Shown one piece after another: positions 42,610-54,576 of a DNA stretch of 64,000 nt. This stretch comes from Micropterix aruncella (taxonomy: Eukaryota > Arthropoda > Insecta > Lepidoptera > Micropterigidae), in NCBI GenBank assembly GCA_944548615.1, contig OX155972.1:24432132-24496131 (forward strand), read 5' to 3'. Below the pieces are notes generated by a model, which had not been told where the DNA came from, did no database searches, and saw only the letters and a program-made list of their open reading frames with translations. Both the position numbers and the translations under genes were made by a program. Position 1 is the first letter of the stretch. Each line of letters begins with the position of its first letter.

Positions 42610-43060
42610 CCGCAGCACGTGCCCCAGATATTCAATCTTGCGCTTTTTGACGGTGTGCAACAATTTTCGGGTCGTACCAGCACGCTGAAGCACTTTCTCA
42701 TTGCCAACTTTATCGGTCCAGCTTATACAGAGGATTCGACGGTAGCATCACATCTCAAAAGCTTCTAGCCGCCGTCTGGTGTCTTCTATTAAGGTTCACG
42801 CTTCACTGCCGTACATAACCACTGGCCAGATGTAGCAATGCAGAATCCGAGTTCTGAGTCTTAGATTAATTTGCGGCAACACAAAACTTTTCTCATTTTA
42901 TTGAATGATGCATGAGCGATTTCTATCCGGGTCTTAATTCCTTGATCGGAGTAACATATTTCATTCACCCATGCACCGAGATATTTGTACTGCTGAACCC
43001 GCTCAAGAACTTTACCTGCTACCGATTTACTAGGCTGTAAATCAACTACAGCCAACTAAA
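42610..43060 (-). pseudogene. APE-LINE (RTE-like) fragment
   Basis: 43055-42861 reads LERVQQYKYLGAWVNE, then IKTRIEIAHASFNKMRKVL, the post-RT YLG...I...I..RI..A...F.kmr motif. The rest is out of frame. Confidence 0.65.
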
Positions 43061-43087
43061 CCTAAGATCTGACAAAAAAAGTTGATC

Positions 43088-43122
43088 GCTCCCATTACCC
43101 CATACATGCGGGTAATGGGAGC
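43088..43122. repeat. 13-bp perfect hairpin
   Basis: GCTCCCATTACCC (43088-43100), 9-nt loop, GGGTAATGGGAGC (43110-43122). Confidence 0.9.
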
Positions 43123-43630
43123 CATGAATACAGTATTTCTTTCCAGCTTAGGGGAGTTTTTGTAGCTCTCATCAAATAGCATCAGCGTATATTCGCTCAT
43201 GTACCCTATATAGGTATGTGCACCCCCAAAATGGGGGTGGTTTTAAACAACCCCTTTCGATGTTTCCAAACTTTGTGAGAAATAATTTTATTGACACCTG
43301 ATCAAAGATCTCGGCCACGTCAAAAAAAGAAGACAACACATTTTTGGATCCATGCATTTGTCACAGCAAATAGCGATAGGTTAATACAACAATCACAATA
43401 AAATCAGGTATGCGAATAGCGAAGAAATCATTGTATAAAGTATTTTATTTCTTAACCATTAAATAACACATTATATAATATAAAAATATAATCATAGTTT
43501 TTGATGTAAACGCCCCGCACCAATTTTGTTAAATTTAATATTTTTCACAGGTATCTAATAATTTCATTTAATAATTTCTTTTTGTAACTTCCGAATAATA
43601 ATAATCAAGCACTCGTCGACTCCAAAATCT
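43123..43630. other. PHYH 3' UTR and downstream sequence
   Basis: On the minus strand an AATAAA lies at about 43449-43444, about 185 bases after the PHYH stop, a fitting polyadenylation signal. Nothing else is recognised. Confidence 0.4.
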
Positions 43631-43684
43631 TTACATTTTGGATTTCACATCGCGCACCAGCTTGCTTTTATGTTTCCAAATGTC
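43631..43684 (-). CDS. PHYH: PHYH last exon, ends in SKM (PTS1-like)
   Basis: After TATTGCAG (AG 43686-43685) the exon reads DIWKHKSKLVRDVKSKM-stop, TAA at 43633-43631. The DIW..+..LV segment matches the end of phytanoyl-CoA dioxygenases. The last three residues SKM fit a peroxisomal targeting signal type 1; the human enzyme is instead known to use an N-terminal PTS2. Confidence 0.85.
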   Translation of the reverse strand, partial: DIWKHKSKLVRDVKSKM

Positions 43685-43984
43685 CTGCAATAGAATTAAA
43701 ATAATTAGTCAATTAGGTGGTCTAATTACCAATCAGCCAATTAATCGACTACAGCTTACAGCGAGTACCACTGAGGTTTGGTGGCTCTACGCGTTTTCAA
43801 GTTATTATAAGTTTCTAATGCAATACAGAATTAATGCATATTAATGCTTTTCGGAAAGCTAATTATATGTGAAGGGTTATGGGGAATATCAATCAATGTC
43901 AACTTTTTGAAATTTTTGGCAATTCCACTTTTAAAATGTACTAATTTAACAAATAAATATATTAAAAAGACAAAGCCAACTCCC

Positions 43985-44135
43985 TCCCCCCCCCCTCCCC
44001 CTCTCTCGCCCTGTCTCTCCGCTCTCTCCCTGGCTCCCCTCTCCATTTCCCTCTCTCCCTTTCCCTCTCACCCTTTCCCTCTCTCCCTCTTTTCCTATCT
44101 CCCTCTCTCCTTCGCCCCTCTCCCCCTAGAATCTC
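43985..44135. repeat. CT-rich low-complexity tract in PHYH intron
   Basis: CCCTCTCTC-type pyrimidine run, similar in composition to 1448-1672; lies in the 860-bp last intron. Confidence 0.85.
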
Positions 44136-44544
44136 TCTGCTCCCCAGAATCCAGAAGACAATCATTTCAGTGGCGTTATTCGTCTTCTCCAGCCACCAAT
44201 AAACCACAACACATTCAGCCGAAAAAGTCTTGGAATCTGTTTTTTGGGGCTGTAAGAGGGTCCTCTTGTTGGATTTGATACTAAAAGGACTACCATTTAT
44301 GCAGATGCTTACTGCAATGCCCTGAAAAACTCAAAAAGAGCCATTCAAAACCGCAGAAAGTGATTGCTGACTCAGGGAGTCAGCCTCTTGCATAAAAACG
44401 CCCGGTCCCTCACCCCCCTCCCAGCCTCACAGGAGCTGCTGACATCATTTGGATGGGTGAAAATGCTTATTGGCTTGTCTGTCTAAAAAAATAATCAAAA
44501 ACCTACTTTCTAAATCCAATTTAATAGTATTGAAAAACACTCAC

Positions 44545-44685
44545 AACGAATGATACATCAACGACACCCATAGATTTAGCCATTCCCAGTACTTCAGTTT
44601 CGATGTTTTCTTGCGACGTGCCTTTGACGTCGACGTAATAACAGTCGTCACTCGAGTAATGACACGAAATTGCTTTTCGAAAACG
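44545..44685 (-). CDS. PHYH: PHYH exon with 2-oxoglutarate-binding Arg
   Basis: 141 bp, acceptor AG 44687-44686, donor GTGAGT from 44544, both phase 0. It encodes [20 protein letters not shown], then [12 protein letters not shown]. The Arg of FRKAIS corresponds to the residue that holds 2-oxoglutarate, and KGTSQENIE is a family signature. It is separated from the preceding exon by a 12.1-kb intron. Confidence 0.92.
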
Positions 44686-44949
44686 CTGCAAGAAAAAAAC
44701 AATAAATAATAACTAGCGTACCGATTCCTAGCTTCGTTCAGGTGGCATTAACAAGAGCATCCCCTCCCCTCTGATTTTGAAAAATTGGAAAAATTTTGCT
44801 GGGAATCTTTACACTGAGGCATTTGGATACTTTCCTGGATATAAACACATCTACAATTTCTTCTTTTATGCATTTAATTATTTATTTATTTCATAAATAA
44901 ATCAACATTACAGTCACGACCAAACCTTTGAGATGTAATATGAACATAA

Positions 44950-46370
44950 ACATTCTTCTTCTTCTTCTCCGTCGTTCCCTCATTACTGAGGATCGTGGCC
45001 ACTAGACAACAGTTTGCCTACGAGGCTCCACCACTTCAACCTGTCTTCTGCATGGCAGGTCGCAGATTGTATTGACCCTTTTGTAACTTCTTTGATGAGG
45101 TCGTTCCATCTGGCCGGTGATCGGGCCGGGAGTTAATGGGCCCATGATGAGGTGGCCACGATGACCCATGTGTTCAGGGTCGGTCATACTCACGGGTCAA
45201 CACCCATCCGATGGCCTCCACGCATGGGGTGCGAGCCTGGGTAGGACACTGGGTCAACCAGTCTCCCCTGGGAATCAAACCTCTAGCGCTCCTGGACGGT
45301 CTGCGCACCGAGCGGCGCAAGCCAATCGATTGTGCTCTCCGACGAACAATCGGGGGAGTCTGGGAACTGTATTGTTTCCTATAGAGCGGGGGTGGTTGTC
45401 TACCTTACGGCGACTGCTCTGGAAATGACCATTGGCCATCCGACCCCGATTCAGAGTCGGGCAAAGGACGCCTTGGTCCGCGACAGATCCGGTTCACACC
45501 GTTTCACCGCTTCGTAAGGGAGAGGACCGCGCAAGCGACCTCGAACTCGGAACCAATCGAGAGACCGGAGAAATCTGGTCACAATTGGAAGCAAGGGCGC
45601 GAGAGTCGGCCCGCCAGGTAACTCTGGCTATCTCGCGGTAAGGCGTTGGCTTCTTGCGGGTTGTGACGTAGCTGGACGTTGGATTTGTTCTGTCCAAAGT
45701 CTTCTACGTTCACTGCAGGGCGATAGAACGAGAAAATCGTTAAAACGTCCTGTGGTGACGGGCTCGCCCGTTGTAGTTGACACCGCAAGTTGGCCGGTGA
45801 TCTGCCTCTGCTTCTTCTTCCCTCCACTTGACCCCCGGAAAGCATTTTCTCCAGATTCTCTAGGTTTCTCCTGGCAACATGACCGAAGTACTGCAGGACC
45901 ATTCTCATGCATACGGTGGAGAGTCTCACTCGGATGCCGAGTTCTTCCAGGACAGATTTGTTGGTGCGGCGTGCTGTCCATGGGATTCCTAGCATTTGAC
46001 ACCAACACCACATCTCCAGTGCATCGATTTTGGTGCGTATACGAGCCTTCAGGGTCCATGTCTCCGATGCATAGAGAAAGATCGAGAAAACCAGAGCTCG
46101 AACCAGCCTGACCTTAGTCCGCTTACTTATACCCCGATTCTTCTACAGCCTTTCTAGCTTGCTCATGGCCGATCTTGCCATCTGGCTTCTGCGTGAGACC
46201 TCCTTTTCGCAGTTTCCGTCGTTGCATATCATGGAGACCAGATAAACAAAGTCTTTCAGAGCTTGAAAGTCACTCAGCTCGTTGGTGCATTGCATGGTTC
46301 CAGCCCGGTCCACAAACATGAGTTTGGTCTTGCTGCGGTTCATGTGCAGTCCATACATATGAACATAAAC
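44950..46370 (-). pseudogene. APE-LINE (RTE-like) 3' part, interrupted by SINE-like S2
   Basis: Minus strand: MNRSKTKLMFVDRAG, then ALKDFVYLVSMI, then RVRLSTVCMRMVLQYFGHVA, then GRRSRGRSPA before the insertion, and after it RWNDLIKEVTKGSIQSATCH to SGHDPQ-stop. A (GAA)n-type tail lies at about 44954-44970. This end is characteristic of RTE-like proteins often annotated as craniofacial development protein 2-like. It lies inside the 12-kb PHYH intron. Confidence 0.75.
45123..45790 (+). mobile_element. SINE-like element, copy S2
   Basis: 668 bp, GGGCCGGGAGTTAATGGGCCC-type start and TAGTTGACACCGCAAGT end, flanked by TGGCCGGTGATC at 45111-45122 and 45791-45802. The duplicated bases are the LINE codons for GRSPARW, and removal of the insert plus one copy restores the LINE reading frame. 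It shares its whole length with S1 (for example CTATAGAGCGGGGGTGGTTG, GGAGAGGACCGCGCAAGCGA). Confidence 0.85.
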
Positions 46371-46669
46371 ATGCGTGGGAAGAAATATAATAAGTATTAA
46401 ATATGGAAGTACATGCATCAATAATAAAAGTTTAACAAAATACATAATAAATAATACACCACTTGATCTCATCTGACATGAATAAGTAGCACAAACCCCA
46501 CACATTGAAGAGACATGGGTTCACTGTAAAAATATCCAGGTCTGACGTTGTCGAGCATAGTACATTATTATGTGCCGTAAGGAACGCTAAAGCAGACTCC
46601 ACCGACTTAGGTTGGTTTGTGAGGACAGCTCTGCATATAGATTACAGTATTGTGTGAATTAATACACAG

Positions 46670-47609
46670 CAATGTAACTGCCCTTTCCTGGAAAGGACAG
46701 AACACGTAATATATCTCGGAATAATAATTGATAATATGCTGCGTTGGCAAAAGCACATTGAGATGTTGACAAGCAAGGTTCGAAAACTTTCCTACGTATT
46801 CCGCGAAGTGAGAAATATTTTAGACCCGGGAACACTAAAAAATACGTATTATGCATTATGCCAAAGCATTCTTTGTTATGGCATAATCGGGTGGGGGGTA
46901 TCCTCCAGCCTCTTGAAGTAGCGCAAAAGTGTATACTAAAAATTATCGAGCGTAAACCGTATCGATATCCTACGAACCAGTTATATAAAGATAGTAATAT
47001 TTTGGACCCAAGACTGTTGTACATTAAGATAGCCTTGATACACGCAAAATTCAAAATGCCACTTATTAACGCACGAGTGAGACTCACCAGAGCTACAAAG
47101 AATGACGATATGATAGTGCCAAGAACTCGTACGACTTTCGGACAGAGACATTTCAAATTCATAGCACCGAGAATGTACAACTACCTGCCTGATGTCGTTA
47201 AACGCATTGAAACCAAAACCAAATTTAAAAAATCGGTTTCTAGGTGGCTTATTACAGAAGGCAGGCAATATTGTGTATTAATTTTTCGCATTATTCTTCA
47301 ATTTTAGACATATATTTTTACTGTCAATCATATATTTTTACTTTTACTCTACACGTTAATAATTATTATCAAAGTAATAGAATTTCTACAAATTTTAATT
47401 GTTTTAATTTTAATTTTTTTTATATAATAATTATTTAGTAATTTGAAACAATTTTTTATATAATAATTATAAACAAATTTTTTTTATATAATAATTATTT
47501 AGTAATTCTAAACAATATTTTATAAAGTCTGCCTTAGAACAGGCCCTGGCCTAGTTAGGCGACTTTTATTCATTACTCTATCTCCTCAAGAATCAGTTTT
47601 TTGCTAACG

Positions 47610-47644
<35 letters not shown>

Positions 47645-47706
47645 ACATGATATGGTAAACTGTACAAACGAACTTGTGTAATACTATAAATAAATAAATA
47701 AATAAA
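46670..47706 (+). pseudogene. CR1/jockey-type LINE 3' end (copy 2)
   Basis: Reads RTEHVIYLGIIIDNMLRWQK, then YYALCQSILCYGIIGWGVSS and, after a frameshift near 46915, LEVAQKCILKIIERKPYRYP with the remaining C-terminus to about 47305. The 3' UTR has an (AT)15-like run (47614-47642) and a (TAAA)n tail. It inserted next to the left end of a Tc1 element. Copy 1 is at 2545-3396. Confidence 0.85.
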
Positions 47707-48848
47707 TTGGAACCAAGAGTATTTTTCTTTGAAAAGTGCTGTATTGGACATAGACATACAAAAACAGTACTGGTAGTTATAGATTGTTAGTTTTAATATA
47801 GAATGCGTCCTCCTTTTGCGTTGATAACACCTTTCACTCTTGTAGGCATAGAATTTACCAGGTTTTGACAGCTTCCAAACCGGACTTGAATTACTGCACT
47901 GATTTGGTTTTCATTGTACAATCCATCTCGGAGAGCCGTTTTTTGCAATGGCCCAGAGATTTTCGATCGAGTTGAGATCGGGGGAGTTTCCGGGCCATTC
48001 AAGTAAAGTAATTTGGTTCTGTGCGAAAAACTGTTTCACTTTTTTCGAAGAATGTCATGGGGCGAGATCCTGTTGTAAAATTCCCTCGCTGGAAGGATAG
48101 CCCTTGTGGAGCTTCTGTATCAAATGGTTTGATAAGATGTCGATATATTGGTCCGAATTCATCATCCCAGTGACTGGCACGAGTGTTCCAGTGCCATGAT
48201 AGAAGAAGCAACCCCAAAACAACTTCTTCATAGGGTGCTTTACTCTCAGTTCCAAATTAGCAGGTGATATGGGATCACCAGTGTTTCATCAGAGAAAAGA
48301 ACTTTATGCCAGTCTTCAGTTGTCCAGTGCTGGTATTTCTTGGTCCAAGCTAAGCGCTTCTTCATCATAACAGTGCTCAGAAGCTGCTTCATAATTGTCC
48401 TTCTTGCAATCCTACCGGATTCAAGAAGCCGTCGTTGGACTATAGTGACGACAATATTATTCCAGATTGATGAAGCTCTCTTTTAGGTCGACTGTACTCA
48501 TGTCTCTTGCATGACTGTCGACTGCACTCTTTTAGGTCACATGGATTTATTTTGCTCTTACGCACCAGAAGTTGATCATCTTTAAGGGTTGTTTCCCTCT
48601 TCCGACCATATTTTCCCTTTCGTGTGATGTTCACCGTGTTTTCTAATTGACAATCCTGCTGACGGATGCGAGGCCGACTCCAACATTCTCCGCATCTGCC
48701 GGTACGTCACAGAAATTCGATTGAAGCACATTTGACATGTGCTCGAATGACTGACAGGTAAAAAAACATTGCCAAAATTAAAAACATCTCAGATATAAAA
48801 ATAAAAGTTTAAATGTATTGCTTGTTCCAATTAATTTGCACGGTACTG
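47707..48848 (-). pseudogene. Tc1-type transposon, transposase broken
   Basis: The right terminal sequence (inverse CAGTACCGTGCAAATTAATT) ends at 48848, followed by a TA target at 48849-48850. The left end is damaged by the LINE tail. Transposase text on the minus strand: RKGKYGRKRETTLKDDQLLV, then KHPMKKLFWGCFFYHGTGTL-like text, DQYIDILSNHLIQKLH, then the PGNSPDLNSIENLWAI-like C-terminal catalytic part near 47980. Many frameshifts separate these pieces. Different lineage from the copy at 1-606. Confidence 0.8.
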
Positions 48849-48850
48849 TA

Positions 48851-49150
48851 TGTAGCCGAGCTCGATTATGATTATCCGGAACAAAAAGACAAACCTTCGC
48901 TGGCATTTTAGGACTATCAACTCTGACTGGGATCAGCTTAAAAATGTAGGCCATGGTGAGCATTTCTCTGCGCAATTTAAGGGAATAATATCCACCAACC
49001 CAATAAAACCCTTGTACGAGTATAAGTAAGGATAGTATCTGTATTGCTTAAAATATACGAAGTGTAAGAAACATTTTTGGATTTTTTTCAGCGTAGTGAT
49101 ATAAAGATCTTCTAGCGGATTCCATATAAACGCATTTGTTTCCAACCTAC
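48851..49150. other. PHYH intron spacer, nothing recognised
   Basis: The minus-strand frame (MLTMAYIFKLIPVRVDSPKM) has no identifiable family and no splice sites that fit PHYH. Confidence 0.3.
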
Positions 49151-49478
49151 TTCCTACAATTCCCGGCGGCTGAGCACCAACCGGGCGCGTCTCCAGGTGG
49201 CGGATAGGAGAACGCCCGAAGGGACCCCGGCTCGAGGGATGATACCCGAGGCCGGGTGCTCTTCGGGTAGTGGTGGCTAATACACTGTGTGTGGAAGGCC
49301 CCACCGCGGACCAACTCTCCAAGCCGAGGTGTAAGCTACCGTGCTAATGGCTGCATGGCGCAAGGAGTGTTGCGTCTCTTACGGTGCCTCCTGGATACCG
49401 GGCGTCCTCCGGGTAGTATAAGCCAAGCCCCGGTCATACGCGGCTCTGTCCGGGTGAAATCGCACTACCGCGGTACTC

Positions 49479-50424
49479 GTGGGAACTTATATGGACCTAT
49501 CAAATAACACAAACCTAATTGAAGCACTCCAGGGGGTGGCTTTGTCTCAAAGCGAACCACAGGAGGCACCCAACGCGGGGGCGGGCCCATCAAAAAGCCC
49601 ACCCAAAACCCGCATTAGATATAACGGCGCCGCAAGGCGTCGCTACAAAAAACTGATGAGAGAGGGGCTAACTGCTAACCCCCGAGCCTCCAGTGCTAAC
49701 TCTAAGCCGGAGGACGGGACTGCAGAGGCCCCTGGGGCTCCTAAACGCCCCAGACAAGGGCCAAACACCCCAAGCCCCTCCCATCAGGCGACAGGGAAAA
49801 GACCGAAAGTCTCCGACCAAGGTTCTTACGCCCAGGCCACAAAAGGACTCCTCAGGCTAGCCCTCATAATAAGGGGCTACCCTGACAAAACTTGAAGCCG
49901 GCGACATAGAAGCCATCCGGGACAAGATTGTGGACGCCATCATGGAAATTCCTGTTGGCACTAAAACAACATCCTTTACCGGCAGCTGGGAGAGGGACGG
50001 TGCAATCGTCTTCTCGTGCGCAGATGAGGAGACGGGGAACTGGCTCAGAAGCCTTTCTACGGACTTACTCGTCCAAGGGGAATCCGTGTGTGTGCTGCCG
50101 GTCGATGAGCTGCCCAAACGCCATCGAGTGGTGTTCCACGTGGAGGAGCCCAAGTACACTGTCGAGAAAGTACTTCTACTGCTCGACAGGCAAAACCCAG
50201 GTCTGAAGACCGATGGGTGGGCCGTCGCTAGGGGGAGCACGAAGAAGGATGCCTCGAGCGTCCACTTCGCCTGTCTGGTGAGCGACTCCTCATTGGCCAC
50301 TCTCAGGGCCTGCAACTTCCGACCCTACTGTGGGCTAGCACGGGCATCCGTAAGGCTGCTCGATAATAAGCCTAGGAAGGAGTCGGACGCAGTGGAGGGA
50401 ACGGAGGGAGGTACAGCAAAATGA
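49479..50424 (+). pseudogene. LINE ORF1 with DUF4780-like domain, one frameshift
   Basis: Frame 1 (49479-49895) has a Pro/Ala/Lys-rich N-terminus (KSPPKTRIRYNGAARRRYKK) ending RLALIIRGYPDKT. Frame 2 (49930-50424) continues with a compact alpha/beta domain: TSFTGSWERDGAIVFSCADE, GNWLRSL, LPKRHRVVFHVEEP, LDRQNPGLKTDGWAV. The spacing of GSW.RDG, WL and N.GL.T..W matches the DUF4780 domain often found in insect LINE ORF1 proteins. A frame slip near 49880 joins them. Confidence 0.7.
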
Positions 50425-53400
50425 ACCACCTAAAAGTCCCCATAATCCAGATCAACTTGCACCACAGCAAAAGCGCCTCGGCGATATTAACCAGGAGCAT
50501 GGCTGTGGCGCAGACAAGTATAGCACTAATCCAAGAACCTTGGATTGTTAGGGATACTATAAGTGGATTAGGAGGTTGCGGAACCATTCATAAGGCCCAA
50601 CCGACTCGGAAACTCAGGACCTGCGTGGTCACTAAGGGCGTCACAGCCACTTTTCTGCCACAACTCAGCGGCGATGACCTAACGGTCGTTTTAACAAAAA
50701 TCAACTTGACAGGAGACAGAACGGTGGATCTACTCATTGGGTCAGCATACATGCCTTATGACTCCACTGACCTGCCACCGCAAGAAGATATAACCAACCT
50801 AGTGACATATGCGAAACAATGCGGGCTCCAACTCCTTCTGGGTTGCGATGCGAACTCCCACCACGTATGCTGGGGTAGTTCCAACATAAACCCGAGGGGG
50901 GTAAGCCTGCATGACTTTATCCTAGGCAATGAACTCACCATCCTCAACAGAGGAACAGAACCTACCTTCATAGACTCAAGAAGACAGGAGGTACTGGACA
51001 TCACGATCTGCACAAAAGAAGTGGCCGACCTGGTTCAAGACTGGAGGGTCTCAGATGAACCCTCAGGCTCGGACCATAGGCAGATCCATCTAACGCTTCG
51101 GCACTCATTGGAAATTCAGTGGGCTCGCAACCCTAGAAATATCAACTGGGAAGGATTCGATAGGGACCTGGCTATCAAGCTCACCACGGTTCCGAATCGA
51201 TTCCACACCAAAGAACAACTAGAAACAGCTGCACTATCACTGTCTAATGCCGTTATAGACGCCTACGAGCAGAATTGCCCTTTGAAACAAAAAAACCTCT
51301 CAAAAAAGGTCCCATGGTGGAACCCAGAGCTGAACAAGCTCAGGCTTACGCTGAGAAGGTGTTTCAATAGGGCAAGAAATCACAACACTAACTCGCAACA
51401 TCTTTGGGAGGAATACAAAAACGCCCGAAACGAATACAGCAAGGCCATTGTTAAAGCCAAATGAAGAAGCTGGAGGGACTTTTGTGAGAGCGTGGAAACA
51501 GTTTCCGAAGCTTCCAGGCTCAACAAGATCCTCAGCTCTAACAACCGCCCCCAGCTGGGATGCCTTAAACGACCAGAGGGGGGACACACAAGCGACACCA
51601 AGGAAACCTTGAAGCTCCTAATGGAAACACACTTTCCGGGCTTCCAGGAATCCTCACACCCAATTGCCGCAGGGGAGAACTCCAAAAGGCTCCACAAGCC
51701 CAGGGAGTGGGCCCTTGCAGCCAAGATAGTTAATCCAAAAGCAGTAGAATGGGCCGTGAGCACCTTCGACCCCTACAAATCACCTGGACCGGATGGAATA
51801 TACCCAGTCCTACTACAAAAAGGGTTAAGCCAGCTGCTGGGCCCTCTAACAAAGGTACTCAGAGCGAGCATAGCCCTCAGACACGTCCCTCATGCCTGGA
51901 GCAGCGCAAGAGTCACGTTCATTCCAAAGGCAGGCAGGAACGGCCACATCTTTGCCAAAGACTACAGACCCATTAGCCTCACCTCCTTTCTCCTGAAATC
52001 ACTGGAGAGACTAGTTGACGGCTACTTGAAAACCAACCACCTAGCTCTTCAACCGCTTGCTGATACTCAGTATGCCTATAGGGAGGGCAGATCTACGGAC
52101 ACTGCCCTACATCACCTGGTGAGCACAATAGAGACACAGTTAGCGGCGAAAGGTTACGCTCTGGGAGTATTCCTGGACATTGAAGGAGCATTTGACACCA
52201 CTTCATATGCAACTATAAAAAACGCTATGCACAGACGAGGAATACCAGAGACCATTATTGACTGGACATTGAGTATGCTATCAAATAGGAATCTGACCGT
52301 CTATCAAGGCGACACCTCTATCATGGGAATCCCTGCCAAGGGCTGTCCACAGGGTGGAGTCATCTCCCCCCTCTTGTGGAGCATCGTTGTAGACGAACTC
52401 CTAACAGATCTACAAAACCTAGGCCTCTCTGTCTATGGCTACGCTGATGACGTGGCCATAGTAGTCAGAGGAAACTTCTTATCAATACTTAAGGAGCTCA
52501 TGGACAAAGCACTTAAGAAAACCCAAGACTGGTGCCAGGCCAGAGGTCTATCCGCTAATCCAAGCAAGACTAAGGCCATGATTTTCACCAGAAAATACAA
52601 ACCCGAACCCGTTCAGTGTCTCAAGCTCTGGGATAAGGAGATAGAATACGCTACAGTAGTCAAATACCTTGGAGTCTATCTAGACCCAAAGCTCAATTGG
52701 AAGCACCACCTCGAGCGCAAGAGAACAACCTTCTATGCCTCGTTGTGGACGTGCAAAAGAGTCATGGGAAAAACCTGGGGGTTCAAACCCAGGGTCGCCT
52801 TATGGCTCTACAGGGCAGTACTGCTGCCAAGACTAACCTATGCTGCAATAGTCTGGTGGTCCAGGGTGAAAAAGCTTGAGACATTAAAAATGCTTAAAAG
52901 CCTTTAAGGTAACTACCTGAGGGCTGCAACTGGCGTCATGAAGACCACCCCAACAGCGGGATTAGAGGTGGCACTCTGCTGCCCGCCTGGACAAGCTCAT
53001 CATCCACTCCGCCAGACTTACAGCATACAGACTGAAGTGTTTGGGCGAGTGGAAGCGTGGAGGGCACAATCATCCTGAGCTAAACCTCCTCCACAAAAGC
53101 CCATTCACTCTGACCCAGGATCGACTACGGAAAAAAATTTCGGTAGAGAAATCCTATAAAATCCTAATCCCCACCAGGGAAGAATGGAAAAATCCGCAGT
53201 GGCTTCAAAGCCACAACGCAGACGCCTGGTTCACCGACGGCTCAGGAACAAATAGACGTTTTGGGGCAGGCGTGTACGGACCCAAAACCAACCACAGAAT
53301 GAGCATCCCCCTTGGACAATACGCTACGGTTTTCCAAGCCGAGGTACTTGCCATATTGGAATGCATAAAACTACAAAGTCGACTTGAGGTAAAAAACAGA

Positions 53401-54054
53401 CAAATCCTCATCTGCTCTGACAGCAGAGCAGCACTGGACGCTCTGGCTAAAGCCACCACAGAATCTTCTGTGGTCTGGGACTGCATGCAGGAGCTCAACA
53501 AATTGGGAAAATCCAACAAAATCACCCTAATATGGATACCGGGTCACCAAGGCATACCCGGAAACGAAGAGGCCGACAGACTGGCAAAACTGGGCACACT
53601 GGATTGCCCAGTGGAGCCAGCTGTAGGGGTCCCCTTCGCTACAGGTAAGAAAATCATCAGGGACTGCTTGGAGCAGGAACATCGGGCTTCCTGGAAACAG
53701 AGTCAGGGATGTCGCCAGGCAAAAACCATGATGGAGCAACCACTACAGAAGAAAACCAAGGCCCTACTTGACATGAGCAAGAAGAACCTTAGAACCACTA
53801 TCGGTCTCCTCACCGGACACACGACCCTTAGAGCTCATCTATTCAACCTTGGCTTGACTGAGAGCAAGGATTGCCGAATATGTGGCGAGGAACCTGAAGA
53901 CAGCATACACATTGTTGGCCGCTGTCCAGGGCTCGCCGCCAAAAGACACAGTTTACTGGGACGAGCCTTTCTCAAACCCAGCGATCTGCCCAACTTGAAG
54001 GTCAGTGACCTACTTGGACTGGTAAGAAGTACCGGGCTACTAGCTGACCATTGA
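50421..54054 (+). pseudogene. LINE ORF2: APE endonuclease, RT, RNase H; two stops and a frameshift
   Basis: 50421-51464: APE domain with IQINLHHSKSA, IQEPWI, GCDANSHHVCWG and GSDHRQI. An in-frame TGA at 51462-51464 interrupts it. 51492-52907: RT with SPGPDGIYP, motif A FLDIEGAFD, motif B GCPQGGVISPLLW and motif C YGYADDVAIVV, ended by TAA at 52905-52907 in the same frame. After a frameshift near 52985 the last part, 53041-54054, holds RNase H (WFTDGSG, FQAEVLAILE, CSDSRAAL, GNEEADRLA) and a CRICGEEPEDSIHIVGRC knuckle. All catalytic residues remain, so the lesions are recent. Confidence 0.93.
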
Positions 54055-54576
54055 CCTAACCACACAGTGGATAGTTACAAAAGACCTTACAGATCTAGGT
54101 GACATCAAGGGCTGGAATCAAGCCCCCCACTCCATCTACTACTACTACTACTACTACTACTTCCTACAATTAATCCGCATGGTTTGATATAACTGTTTGG
54201 ACCTTTTGCTACCACAAATGTGTAAGTTGCTTAGCCTTTTATGCGCCGGCTGTGCGCTAGTGGTTGGGTTCAGGGCTGCCACAAATTTTGCTGTCTCCGC
54301 CACCCTTTTTTTAACCATTTCAATTTACATAATAAACACATTCATATTATGTTTTGTAACTTAACCCCTGGGAGACCAAAAACCTCAATCGGTGGTTGCG
54401 ATTGTTAACAGATCCGCACAAAGCTATTTCGGACGGACTCCATATGTATTATATAAATATGTGAAATACACGATTAACAAGATTAATTACTAGGTAACAA
54501 GACATAATTCATTAAAAAAAATATTGTTACAAATTCTCCCAAAAATGTGCAACGCCGTTTCTGCATGTCAAGACTA

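Larger units (their letters stand above)
49162..54160 (+). mobile_element. Full-length R1/jockey-group LINE, ORFs broken
   Basis: Flanked by TTCCTACAATT at 49151-49161 and 54161-54171. The 5' UTR starts CCCGGCGGCTGAGCACC and contains GTCTCCAGGTGGCGGATAGG. Then ORF1 (49479-50424) and ORF2 (50421-54054), overlapping by four bases (ATGA), and a (TAC)n tail at 54134-54160. It sits inside the 12-kb PHYH intron, opposite to the gene. At least four lesions inactivate it. Confidence 0.93.

Noticed and set aside
43172..43357. 61-codon minus frame between PHYH stop and hairpin
   Set aside because: No motif; lies in the 3' flank of PHYH beyond the proposed poly(A) signal.
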